Positions 35,347 to 43,974 of a DNA stretch of 64,000 bases are shown here, in pieces. How positions within the stretch are numbered: the first letter of the stretch is position 1; each line of letters opens with the position of its first letter. The position numbers and the translations under genes were made by a program. The stretch spans positions 310,001 to 374,000 of the forward strand of contig OZ243958.1 of NCBI GenBank assembly GCA_965214495.1, written 5' to 3'. Origin of the DNA: JANQOH01 sp965214495. GTDB taxonomy: Bacteria > Pseudomonadota > Alphaproteobacteria > UBA7887. Below the pieces are notes generated by a model, which had not been told where the DNA came from, searched no databases, and worked only from the letters and a program-made list of their open reading frames with translations.

Positions 35347-36510
35347 ATGGGCCACACGGAGCCGGCCGGCCTCGCTCGCACGTCGCTGCATCCGCTCCAC
35401 CTCGAGCTCGGCGCGCGCATGGTCGCGTTCGCGGGTTATGAGATGCCGCTGCACTACACCGACGGCATCCTCGCCGAGCACCGGCACTGCCGTGCCGCGG
35501 CGGTGTTGTTCGACGTCTCGCATATGGGCCAGGCGTGGCTGAGTGCCGATTCGGACGTCGCCGGCGCGCTGGAAACCCTCGCGCCCGGTGACATCGCCGG
35601 TCTGGCGCCCGGCGCGATGCGCTACACGGTTCTGCTCAACGAGCAGGGTGGGGTGATCGACGACCTGATCGTCGCCCGTCCCGACTTGCGCGAGCGCCTG
35701 GCGTTGGTGGTGAATGCGTCGCGCAAGGCGGTCGATTACCGTCATGTCGGCGAGCGGCTGGCCGGCCGCGCGCGCGTCGAACCGGCGGGCGGCCTGGGGA
35801 TGCTGGCCTTGCAGGGGCCGGGCGCCGAGGCGGCGCTTGCGGCGCTCTGCCCGGCGGCGGGCGGGTTGCGATTCATGGGCCGCGCCCGGCTGGCGATCGA
35901 CGGAATCGCCTGCGTCGTCAGCCGGTCGGGCTACACCGGCGAGGACGGCTTCGAGATCTCCGTGCCGGCGAACCGCGCCTGCGATGTCGCGCGTCTCCTG
36001 CTCGCCCGCCCCGGGGTGACGCCGGCCGGGCTCGGCGCGCGCGACGTGCTGCGTCTCGAAGCCGGTCTGTGTCTCTACGGCCAGGACCTCGACGAGACCA
36101 CCTCGCCGGTCGAGGCAGGACTGGCGTGGACGATTCCTCGGAGACGGCGTTCGGCGGGCGATTTCCCCGGCGCGGAACGGATCCTGCGCGAGCTCGCCCG
36201 CGGCTCCGCTCGGCGCCGTGTCGGACTGCTTCCGGAGGGCCGCATCCCGGCGCGCGCCGGGGCGGCGGTTCGCGACCGCCGCGGGCGCCCCGTCGGCAAG
36301 GTTTGCAGCGGTGGGTTCTCGCCCGCCCTCGGCGCGCCGATCGCCATGGGCTACGTCGAGGCGGCGCATGGCGAACCCGATACCTGCCTGGCCCTGTCGA
36401 TTCGCGGCAAGGACGTGCCCTGCCGCGTCGCCGCGTTGCCCTTCGTCGCCCATCGAACCCGCGGGCGAGGCGGCGCCGCATCCACCGTAACACGGGAGCG
36501 CGCGCCATGA
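35347..36510 (+). CDS. gcvT: glycine cleavage system T protein (aminomethyltransferase)
   Basis: T protein of 387 residues: transfers the methylene from aminomethyl-lipoyl GcvH to THF and releases ammonia. The sequence begins TSLHPLHLELGARMVAFAGYEMPLHY and includes FDVSHMGQ, QGPGAEAAL, SRSGYTGEDGFEI and LRLEAGLCLYGQDLDE, all family signatures. The C-terminal segment GKVCSGGFSPALGAPIAMGYV is also conserved. It is the first gene behind the glycine riboswitch and overlaps gcvH by ATGA. Confidence 0.97.
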   Translation: MGHTEPAGLARTSLHPLHLELGARMVAFAGYEMPLHYTDGILAEHRHCRAAAVLFDVSHMGQAWLSADSDVAGALETLAPGDIAGLAPGAMRYTVLLNEQGGVIDDLIVARPDLRERLALVVNASRKAVDYRHVGERLAGRARVEPAGGLGMLALQGPGAEAALAALCPAAGGLRFMGRARLAIDGIACVVSRSGYTGEDGFEISVPANRACDVARLLLARPGVTPAGLGARDVLRLEAGLCLYGQDLDETTSPVEAGLAWTIPRRRRSAGDFPGAERILRELARGSARRRVGLLPEGRIPARAGAAVRDRRGRPVGKVCSGGFSPALGAPIAMGYVEAAHGEPDTCLALSIRGKDVPCRVAALPFVAHRTRGRGGAASTVTRERAP

Positions 36511-36884
36511 GCGAGCGACGGTTCACCGACGAACACGAATGGATTTCGGTCGAGGGCGATATCGGCACGGTCGGGATCAGCGACTACGCGCAAACCCAGC
36601 TTGGCGACATCGTGTTCGTGGAACTGCCGGAAATCGGCCGCACGTTGACCCAGGGCGACGAGGCGGCCGTCATCGAATCGATCAAGGCTGCGAGCGAACT
36701 CTATGCGCCGGTCGACGGCGAGGTCGTTGCGGTCAACGGTCGCCTCGGCGAAGAGCCGGGTCTCGTCAACAGCGCGCCGACCGGCGACGGTTGGTTCATC
36801 CGCATTCGGATCGCCGATGCGAGCCAGATCGACGGCCTGATGGACGCCGAAGCCTACCGGCGCTTCGTCGCGTCGCTGGAATAG
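36507..36884 (+). CDS. gcvH: glycine cleavage system H protein
   Basis: The 125-residue lipoyl carrier shuttles the aminomethyl group between P, T and L proteins. The lipoylation site is K60 in VIESIKAASELYAP. FTDEHEWISVEGDIGTVGISDYAQ and GDIVFVELPEIG match the family start to residue. The ATG overlaps the gcvT stop; a GTG for gcvPA follows 3 bp after the gcvH stop. Confidence 0.98.
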   Translation: MSERRFTDEHEWISVEGDIGTVGISDYAQTQLGDIVFVELPEIGRTLTQGDEAAVIESIKAASELYAPVDGEVVAVNGRLGEEPGLVNSAPTGDGWFIRIRIADASQIDGLMDAEAYRRFVASLE

Positions 36885-36887
36885 CCG

Positions 36888-38264
36888 GTGCGCTATCTGC
36901 CGCTGACGGACGACGACCGCGCGGCCATGCTCGCCGCCGTCGCCGCGAGCCCGGTCGCGGCCGCCGACTTCGACGATCTCTATCGCGACGTGCCGCCGGA
37001 AGCGCGCCGGGATTCGCCGCTCGACCTGCCGGAGCACGCGGACGAGATCGCCGTCGCCCGCGCGCTCGAAGCGATGGCGGCGGAGAATCTGCCGGCCGGC
37101 GCCGCGCCGTGCTTTCTCGGCGCCGGCGCCTATCGCCACCATGTGCCCGCGGCGGTCGATGCGTTGATCCAGCGCGGCGAGTTCCTCACCGCCTACACCC
37201 CCTATCAGCCCGAGATCAGCCAGGGCACTTTGCAGGCGATGTTCGAGTTCCAGACCCAGGTCGCCGTCATCACCGGCATGGAGGTCGCCAATGCTTCGAT
37301 GTATGACGGCGCGAGCGCCTGCGCCGAAGCGGTCCGAATGGCCGCCGGCATCGCCCGGCGCGGCAAGGCGGTCCTGTCCGGCGGCCTGCACCCTCACTAC
37401 GCCGAGGTCGTCGAGACCCTGACGCGCTTCACCGGCCTGTCGGTCCTGCGTAACCCGCCCATGCCGCCGAGCCGGGCGCCGCACGGAACCGCCGCGCTGG
37501 AGGCGCTGATCGACGACGAGACCGCGTGCGTGGTGGTGCAGCAGCCCGACCTGTTCGGTGTCGTGCGCGATTTTTCCGACCTCGCCGATGCCTGTCACGA
37601 CAGGGGGGCGCTGCTCGTCGCCGCGGTATGCGAGCCGGTGTCGCTGGGCGTGCTGGCGCCGCCGGGCGCTTGGGGCGCCGATATCGTGATCGGCGAAGGG
37701 CAGGGACTCGGCGTCGGGCTGAGTTTCGGCGGCCCCCATGTCGGGCTGTTCGCCACCCGCGAACGGTTCGTGCGCCGGATGCCGGGGCGGCTCGTCGGCG
37801 AGACGATAGACGAAGACGGGCGTCGGGGCTGGGTATTGACGTTCGCCGCCCGCGAGCAACACATCCGCCGGGGCCGGGCGACCAGCAATATCTGCACCAA
37901 TTCCGGCCTCTGCGCGCTGGCCTTCGCCATCCATCTGGGCCTGCTCGGCGGCGCCGGCTTCTCCCGACTCGCCCGACTCAACCACGCCCGCGCGGTGCGC
38001 GCCGCCGACACGCTCGACACGGTGCCCGGCGTCGAAGTGCTCAACGGCAGTTTCTTCAACGAGTTCACCTTGCGGCTGTCGCGCGATGCGGCGGCGGTGG
38101 CGGAAGAACTCGCGGCGCGCCGGGTGCTCGCCGGCGTGCCGGTTTCGCGGCTGGTGCCGGGGCGTGAAGACCTGTCGCGCCTGCTGCTCGTCGCCGTCAC
38201 CGAACTGACGACCGACGGAGATGTGGAGGTCCTCGCGGGCCATCTGGCGGAGGCGCTGGCGTGA
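36888..38264 (+). CDS. gcvPA: glycine dehydrogenase (decarboxylating) subunit 1
   Basis: The 458-residue alpha half of the split P protein. It starts with GTG: VRYLPLTDDDRAAMLAAV. Then come FLGAGAYRHHVPAAVDAL, FLTAYTPYQPEISQGTLQAMFEFQT, GMEVANASMYDGASA and the GEGQGLGVGLSFGGPHVGLFA region. It lacks the PLP lysine, which is in subunit 2. Two-subunit P proteins are common in alphaproteobacteria, Gram-positives and archaea. The stop overlaps the gcvPB GTG start (GTGA). Confidence 0.97.
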   Translation: MRYLPLTDDDRAAMLAAVAASPVAAADFDDLYRDVPPEARRDSPLDLPEHADEIAVARALEAMAAENLPAGAAPCFLGAGAYRHHVPAAVDALIQRGEFLTAYTPYQPEISQGTLQAMFEFQTQVAVITGMEVANASMYDGASACAEAVRMAAGIARRGKAVLSGGLHPHYAEVVETLTRFTGLSVLRNPPMPPSRAPHGTAALEALIDDETACVVVQQPDLFGVVRDFSDLADACHDRGALLVAAVCEPVSLGVLAPPGAWGADIVIGEGQGLGVGLSFGGPHVGLFATRERFVRRMPGRLVGETIDEDGRRGWVLTFAAREQHIRRGRATSNICTNSGLCALAFAIHLGLLGGAGFSRLARLNHARAVRAADTLDTVPGVEVLNGSFFNEFTLRLSRDAAAVAEELAARRVLAGVPVSRLVPGREDLSRLLLVAVTELTTDGDVEVLAGHLAEALA

Positions 38265-39757
38265 GCGCCCCCGGCACCGTCACCGGCAACCGCGCTCTCG
38301 ATATCGACGAGCCGCTGATCTTCGAACAGCACGCCCGCGGCCGTTGCGGGGTCGATCTGCCCGAACCGCCCAAGGTCGAGAACCGCCTCGGCGGCCAGGA
38401 GCGCCGCGAACCGGTCGCCCTTCCCGACCTCGCCGAGCCGCAGGTGGTGCGCCACTACACGCGCCTGTCGCGCAACAATTTCGGCATCGACACCGGGACC
38501 TATCCGCTCGGGTCGTGCACGATGAAGCACAATCCGCGTTTGAACGAGAAAATGGCCCGTTTGCCGGGCTTCGCCGAGCTGCACCCGCTGCAACCGCTTT
38601 CGACCGTCCAGGGCGCGTTGCGGCTCATGGACCGGTTGGCGCATTGGCTGAAGACGCTGACCGGAATGCCGGCCGTGGCGTTGTCGCCGGCCGCCGGCGC
38701 GCATGGCGAGTTGTGCGGAGTCATGACGATCCGGGCCTGCCTGGAAGCCCGCGGCAGCGCGCGCGAGGTGGTGCTGGTGCCCGAATCGGCGCATGGCACC
38801 AACCCGGCGACGGCCGTCGCTTGCGGTTACCGGGTCGTCGAGGTTGCGGCGGACGCGACCGGCCGGGTCGATCGCGCGGCGCTCGAAGCGCGGCTGGGGC
38901 CCGACGTCGCCGCGATCATGCTCACCAACCCCAACACCTGCGGCCTGTTCGAGCGCGATATTTGCGCCATCGCCGGCGCGGTGCACGACGCCGGGGCGCT
39001 GTTCTACTGCGACGGCGCCAACTTCAACGCCATCGTCGGCCGCGTGCGGCCAGTCGATCTCGGCATCGACGTGATGCATCTGAACTTGCACAAGACCTTC
39101 TCGACGCCGCATGGCGGCGGCGGTCCGGGCGCCGGGCCGGTCGCGATGACCGCCGAGCTGGCGCCGTTCGCACCTCTGCCATGGCTGGTGAGCGGCGCCA
39201 ACGGTTTCGAACTGGTCGAGCGCGCCGAGGGCGATGCGGCGGCGGCCATCGGCCGTCTGCGCGGCTTTCACGGACAGTTCGGCACCTTCGTGCGCGCGCT
39301 CGCCTACATGATGAGCGTCGGCGGCGACGGGTTGCGCAAGGTCGCCGGCGACGCGGTGCTGAGCGCCAACTATCTCCTCGCCGGTCTGCACGACGTGTTC
39401 CGGGCGCCGTGGCCGGGCCCGTGCATGCACGAGGCGCTGTTCGACGACGGCTTTCTCAAGGACACCGGCGTGAGCACGCTCGATTTCGCCAAGGCGCTGA
39501 TCGACGAGGGCGTGCATCCGATGACCATCTACTTCCCGCTGGTTGTTCACGGCGCCATGCTGGTGGAGCCGACCGAGACCGAGAGCAAGGCGGCGCTCGA
39601 CTCGCTGATCGCCGTCATGCGCGGGCTCGCAGCCCGGGCGCGCCAGGGCGACGTCGACTACTTCCGCGGCGCGCCGCATCACGCGCCGCGTCGCCGGCTG
39701 GACGAAACCCGCGCCGCCCGCCATCCGGTGCTGCGCTGGCAACCTGAAGACGGGTAG
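38261..39757 (+). CDS. gcvPB: glycine dehydrogenase (decarboxylating) subunit 2
   Basis: The 498-residue beta half of the P protein. It carries the PLP-binding lysine K278 in NLHKTFSTPHGGGGPG. Other signatures are YPLGSCTMKHNPRLNEKMARLPGF, the VPESAHGTNPATA segment, MLTNPNTCGLFERDI and GANFNAIVGRVRP. It decarboxylates glycine and passes the aminomethyl group to GcvH. The lipoamide dehydrogenase gene is not nearby. The next gene converges 4 bp away. Confidence 0.98.
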   Translation: MSAPGTVTGNRALDIDEPLIFEQHARGRCGVDLPEPPKVENRLGGQERREPVALPDLAEPQVVRHYTRLSRNNFGIDTGTYPLGSCTMKHNPRLNEKMARLPGFAELHPLQPLSTVQGALRLMDRLAHWLKTLTGMPAVALSPAAGAHGELCGVMTIRACLEARGSAREVVLVPESAHGTNPATAVACGYRVVEVAADATGRVDRAALEARLGPDVAAIMLTNPNTCGLFERDICAIAGAVHDAGALFYCDGANFNAIVGRVRPVDLGIDVMHLNLHKTFSTPHGGGGPGAGPVAMTAELAPFAPLPWLVSGANGFELVERAEGDAAAAIGRLRGFHGQFGTFVRALAYMMSVGGDGLRKVAGDAVLSANYLLAGLHDVFRAPWPGPCMHEALFDDGFLKDTGVSTLDFAKALIDEGVHPMTIYFPLVVHGAMLVEPTETESKAALDSLIAVMRGLAARARQGDVDYFRGAPHHAPRRRLDETRAARHPVLRWQPEDG

Positions 39758-39761
39758 GCGG

Positions 39762-40829
39762 TCAGAGCAGCGACAATTGCGGGGTCGGCGGCGAGAACAG
39801 ACCGGTGTCCAGCGCGTGGCCGCGCTGCGCGAGACCGAACCGCCGCCGCGCGCTGGCGAACCGCGCCGCGATCATGTCGGCATACGGGCCGGAGCCGGTC
39901 TGGCGGACATGGAACCGCGAATCGTAACGCCGCCCGCCATGCAGCCCGCGCACCAGCGCCATGACCCGTTTCGCCTTCAGCGGCGCGTGGGCGGCGAGCC
40001 ATTCCTCGAACAGTTCGGCAACCTCTCCCGGCAGGCGCAGCATCACGTAAGCGGCTTCGTCCGCGCCCGCCTCGGCCGCGGCGCACAGGATCGACTCGAT
40101 CTCGCTGTCGTTGAGGCCGGGGATGATCGGCGCCGCCATCACGCTGGTGGGTATCCCGGCTTCGGCGAGCGCCCGAATGGCGTCGAGCCGCCTGGCCGGC
40201 GTGCTCGCGCGCGGTTCGAGCCGGTTGGCGAGACGGCGGTCGAGCGTTGTGACGGAGATGGCCGCCCTGGCGAGCCGGCGCTCGGCCATCGGCGCCAGGA
40301 TATCGAGGTCGCGCACGATCAGCGCCGACTTGGTGACGATGGTGACCGGGTGGTGACAGGCCGCGAGCACTTCGAGGATGCTGCGCGTGATCCGCCGTTG
40401 CCGCTCGATCGGCTGGTAGGGGTCGGTATTGGTGCCGAGCGCGATCGGCGCGCAGCGATAGCCGGGCCGCGCCAGTTCCTCGGCGAGCCGCCGGGCGGCG
40501 TCCGGCTTGGCGAACAGGCGCGACTCGAAGTCCTGCCCGGGCGACAGGCCGAGAAAGGCGTGGCTTGGACGGGCGTAACAATAGGCGCACCCGTGTTCGC
40601 ACCCGCGATAGGGATTGATCGAGCGGTCGAATCCGAGGTCCGGCGACCGGTTGCGAGCGATGACGGTGCGGCTGGTATCGATGCCGACGACGGTTTCGAG
40701 CGGCGGCAGCGGTTCGTCGATCCCGCCCCAGCCATCGTCGCTGGCGACACGCTGCGTCGCCTCGTAACGCCCGTCGCGGTTCGAGACCGCCCCGCGCCCT
40801 TTGCGCCGCTCTCTCGCCGGCTCGTTCAT
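39762..40829 (-). CDS. PA0069-type radical SAM protein
   Basis: The 355-residue protein contains the radical SAM cluster motif CEHGCAYC (in INPYRGCEHGCAYCYARPSH) and the SplB-like arrangement with YQPIERQRRITR and SVTTLD. The family also has conserved IGIDTSRTVIARNRSP before the cluster. Members are annotated as PA0069-family radical SAM, related to spore photoproduct lyase, with unproven substrate. The gene is convergent with gcvPB and stands alone. About 450 bp upstream lacks coding signal. Confidence 0.9.
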   Translation of the reverse strand: MNEPARERRKGRGAVSNRDGRYEATQRVASDDGWGGIDEPLPPLETVVGIDTSRTVIARNRSPDLGFDRSINPYRGCEHGCAYCYARPSHAFLGLSPGQDFESRLFAKPDAARRLAEELARPGYRCAPIALGTNTDPYQPIERQRRITRSILEVLAACHHPVTIVTKSALIVRDLDILAPMAERRLARAAISVTTLDRRLANRLEPRASTPARRLDAIRALAEAGIPTSVMAAPIIPGLNDSEIESILCAAAEAGADEAAYVMLRLPGEVAELFEEWLAAHAPLKAKRVMALVRGLHGGRRYDSRFHVRQTGSGPYADMIAARFASARRRFGLAQRGHALDTGLFSPPTPQLSLL

Positions 40830-41279
40830 GGCGCGGCGAGTGTATCGCCGGAACGGAATAAATCAAGAACATATGCCGGCGATCCACCGGTGGCGTGAGC
40901 GGCGACGGTGCACCGGACACTGGCCGCAGTGTCGGTGCCGTTGAAGCGCGCCAAATCTCGGGGCGGTCGGAGAATACGAACCCGAGCGGCCGCCAGGATC
41001 CAACAGCGGCGATGGGCAAAGATCGCCGGCAGCGCGCTGTTGGCGACGCTTTCTTTGGGGGCCGGTCGGTGACGCTGAACGCCTGCCCTGCTACAATGAC
41101 GCCGGCCGCCGTGTGAAGGAGGCGTGCCGACACAACCCGAACAACCGAGATGCCGATCTGGCTTGGGGAAACGCGAACGTAGCGCGTCTGTTCCCCAATG
41201 AGGTTCCGGCGGCTGCACGCGGAAGAAGCTGGAGTATAGTTCAGGATTGCTGATCGGGCGCACGAAATGACGGACAGCT
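40830..41279. other. 450-bp intergenic region with no supported gene
   Basis: Between the radical SAM start and the methyltransferase stub I find no reading frame with recognisable domains and no tRNA. There is an AT-rich patch (GGAATAAATCAAGAACAT, about 40855-40872) just upstream of the radical SAM gene that is probably its promoter. Composition is somewhat lower in GC than the flanking operons, matching the accessory character of the next 2.6 kb. Confidence 0.5.
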
Positions 41280-41654
41280 ATGCCGGGAACTAGGCCCGCT
41301 GGCCCTGCAAAGGGTGATTTCATCGCGCCGCCGGAAGCCGGGGACCGGGACGAGCGCGCGGATGCGCTACCCGAGCAGGCGGAGTTCCGGCGCCCGCCGA
41401 TAGGGTTCGGCTCCGTGCTGGTGGAGAAGGAGCCGTTGGGTTGTGACGGGCGCAGGGGGTCCCGCGAGCTTTTCCCGGTAGTCGCCCCGCTATTGCAGGT
41501 GGCGGAGCGTGCGAAGTTCGAGCATCCCGTACTGGAGCCGAACCGCCTGTTCCAGGGTGACAACTGGCATGTGATGTGCCGGTTGTCCAGCGAGAGCATC
41601 GACCTGATCTACATCGATCCGCCGTTCTTCTCCAGCATAGGAGGCGGCGGATGA
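41280..41654 (+). pseudogene. N-terminal fragment of an adenine-specific DNA methyltransferase
   Basis: The 124-residue frame ends in NRLFQGDNWHVMCRLSSESIDLIYIDPPFFS and then stops. This is the start of a type III Mod/N6-adenine methyltransferase: GDN-type first strand, SESIDLIYIDPPF with catalytic motif IV. Everything after motif IV, including the SAM-binding FxGxG motif, is missing, and no continuation appears in any frame downstream. The protein cannot be active, so it reads as a remnant of a restriction-modification locus cut off at the boundary with the next gene. Confidence 0.72.
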
Positions 41655-41813
41655 GGCATATCGAACGGGCGGTCACCATCCGTTATTCCACGTCTCGGAC
41701 CGCCATGTGCGTTCTCTCTGCATTGCGGAGATACGACATCCGGGCGCGTAGGGTTGTCGCGAAATCGGTGTGAGCATGTATCTCATGTCGAGATTCAAGG
41801 TCTGAACCCGTCC

Positions 41814-43829
41814 ATGAGCATGATTCTCCCCGTCAACCTCGACGACCTCCTCTATTGCCGTGGTGTGGAGTCGGAACGGGTGGAGTTCAAGGCGTCATGG
41901 AACCGGAATACGACTGGTCCCCAGGTGCTTCGGACAATCTGTGCGTTCGCGAACGACTATCACAATCTGAACGGCGGCTACGTCGCCATCGGCGTTGAGG
42001 AGCAAGCCGGGCGGGCCGTTCTGCCCCCGTCCGGCCTGTCTGCCGAGTCGGTCGAGGCGGCGCAGCGATGGATACGCGGTCAGTGCAACCGGCTTGACCC
42101 TGTTTACCAACCCATCCTGTCGCCGGAGACGGTTGATGACCGCCTCATCCTTGTCGTGTGGGCGCCGGCGAGTGACACGAGACCGCATCGGGCTCCCACC
42201 GACGACGCCGGGCCGGGTCGATACTGGGTTCGCCTCGGTTCCGAGACGGTTGACGCCGAGCGAAGAGGCGGCGTGCTTGGAGAGCTCATACGGCAAACAG
42301 CCCGCGTCCCCTGGGATGATCGCAGGGCGCAAGACGCCCGCCTGGAGGACCTGAGCGAGTCCAAGGTCCGCGAGCACCTGCGCGATATAGGGAGTGGCCT
42401 CCTTGAGGAGCCGAATGCGGGTGATGTCTATCGGCGCATGAGGATCACGACAAGGGTCAACCGTCACGAGGTGCCTCGAAACGGCGGCCTCCTTTTCTTT
42501 TCGAGGAATCCGGCGCGGTGGTTTCGGGGAGCCAGGATCGAGATCGTGCAATTTGCCGCGGACCGGGCCGGAGATATACAGGAGGAACGCACCTTTGGCG
42601 GTGCGCTTGTGGACCAGCTTCGCGGCTGTCTCAATTATCTTGAGGGTTTTGCAGCTTACCATCTTCAGAAACAACGGGACCGGAGTCAGGTCCGCGGCTG
42701 GGTCAGCTATCCGCTTCCGGCCCTTCGCGAAACTCTTGTGAATGCCGTTTATCACCGTGGCTACGACGTTGACCAACCCGAACCCACCAAAGTCTATCTC
42801 TACCCCAGCCGGGTCGATGTCATAAGCTATCCCGGACCGGTACCGGGTATCGAGCATCGGCATTTGACCCCGAATGCGCATGTTCCCGCCGCGCCGGCGC
42901 GTAACCGGCGCATTGGCGAGTTCTTGAAGGAATTGGGGCTTGCGGAGGGGCGCCTTACCGGACTGCCGAAAGTGTTTCGCGCCATGGAAGACAACGGGTC
43001 GCCGGAGCCGCGCTTCGATTTCGATGAGCAGCGGACCTATTTCCAGGCGACGCTGCCGGCCCATCCCGAATACGGAGCGTTGTCGGCGTTGCGGGACGCG
43101 GCCCATTTGCGAGCCCTGGGAGAGGATGAGGAAGCATCCCGCCGTATCGAATCCGCGTGGGAAGCCAGTCAGACTTCAGCGGTTCTCGCGGCTGAAATGG
43201 TTCGCTTGCATGCGGAAAGGGGCGAGATCGAACGGGCTGAAAATGTTCTGGAAATATTCGGGACGCATGGATCGGAGGGCGCACTCTCCCATGTCGAGAA
43301 TACATTGATCGAGGTGCTGATTGAGGGCGGGTATGGGGACAAAGCGTTGCGTTTGCTTAGACAGGGCCGTCCCATGCTGTTCGGTCAGGACGTCATTGAT
43401 GCTGCTGTTCTGGCCCGACGTGCCGGAGACTCGCGCGTTGCGCACCGATACTTTCAACGCGCCGGAGAAGCGGTATATGGCGATCCGCGTGCGTTGCTCG
43501 AGTTCGCGCAGACCAAGCTTCGCCTGGCGCAAGACGCTCAAAGGCGGCGTCAACGCCACTCGAATCGTCGCTTTCTCACAGAGGCCCGGTCTTTACTGGA
43601 ACGCGTTATCCAGCTCGATGCCTCGCCGACACGTCACGCATGGGCGTGGCGTGAATTGGCGCGCACCCTCGGATGGTTGAGAGCGCCGGTGAGAGATGTT
43701 GAAGCGGCCTATCGCAAGGCGATAGAACTGCTGCCGGAGGAGCCGAGGTTCGTTAAAGAGATGGAAGAAACATTAGGCTCGCGTCCTCGTAGCCCGAAAG
43801 TGACGGGTAGCGACGATACGCGAGCTTGA
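41814..43829 (+). CDS. AlbA_2 (Schlafen-like) / HATPase_c_4 protein with TPR-like C-terminal half
   Basis: A 671-residue protein with three parts. Residues ~10-130 form an AlbA_2/Schlafen-type domain (ESERVEFKASWN, ICAFANDYHNLNGGYVAIGVEE). Residues ~150-400 have the winged-helix and HATPase_c_4-like portion (GGLLFFSRNP, LPALRETLVNAVYHRGYD, VISYPGPVPGI). Residues ~416-671 are an alpha-solenoid with TPR-like periodicity (LRALGEDEEASRRIESAW, AHRYFQRAGEAVYGDPRALLEFA, EAAYRKAIELLPEEP). AlbA_2 proteins are often annotated as transcriptional regulators or ATP-binding proteins, and some occur in defence loci. The codons are visibly more A/T-rich than neighbouring genes, which suggests horizontal transfer. 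ATG AGC ATG at 41814 was chosen over an upstream start. Confidence 0.8.
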   Translation: MSMILPVNLDDLLYCRGVESERVEFKASWNRNTTGPQVLRTICAFANDYHNLNGGYVAIGVEEQAGRAVLPPSGLSAESVEAAQRWIRGQCNRLDPVYQPILSPETVDDRLILVVWAPASDTRPHRAPTDDAGPGRYWVRLGSETVDAERRGGVLGELIRQTARVPWDDRRAQDARLEDLSESKVREHLRDIGSGLLEEPNAGDVYRRMRITTRVNRHEVPRNGGLLFFSRNPARWFRGARIEIVQFAADRAGDIQEERTFGGALVDQLRGCLNYLEGFAAYHLQKQRDRSQVRGWVSYPLPALRETLVNAVYHRGYDVDQPEPTKVYLYPSRVDVISYPGPVPGIEHRHLTPNAHVPAAPARNRRIGEFLKELGLAEGRLTGLPKVFRAMEDNGSPEPRFDFDEQRTYFQATLPAHPEYGALSALRDAAHLRALGEDEEASRRIESAWEASQTSAVLAAEMVRLHAERGEIERAENVLEIFGTHGSEGALSHVENTLIEVLIEGGYGDKALRLLRQGRPMLFGQDVIDAAVLARRAGDSRVAHRYFQRAGEAVYGDPRALLEFAQTKLRLAQDAQRRRQRHSNRRFLTEARSLLERVIQLDASPTRHAWAWRELARTLGWLRAPVRDVEAAYRKAIELLPEEPRFVKEMEETLGSRPRSPKVTGSDDTRA

Positions 43830-43974
43830 GGCAGGCACGTGGTGGTGGAGCCGGAAGCGGCAGGGAGGGGGTGCGAAGACGGGGCGAAGCTGGAGTGTTC
43901 GTCGCCGAGGCCATATGCAAAAAGCCGACGATAGCGGCGACAAGGCGGTCCCGTCGAAAGTCGGCGCCCGTATT

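Noticed and set aside
40850..40875. LexA/SOS-box-like GAAC repeats upstream of the radical SAM gene
   Set aside because: The two GAAC halves are separated by 12 bp, not the 7 bp of alphaproteobacterial SOS boxes, so I do not claim an SOS link.
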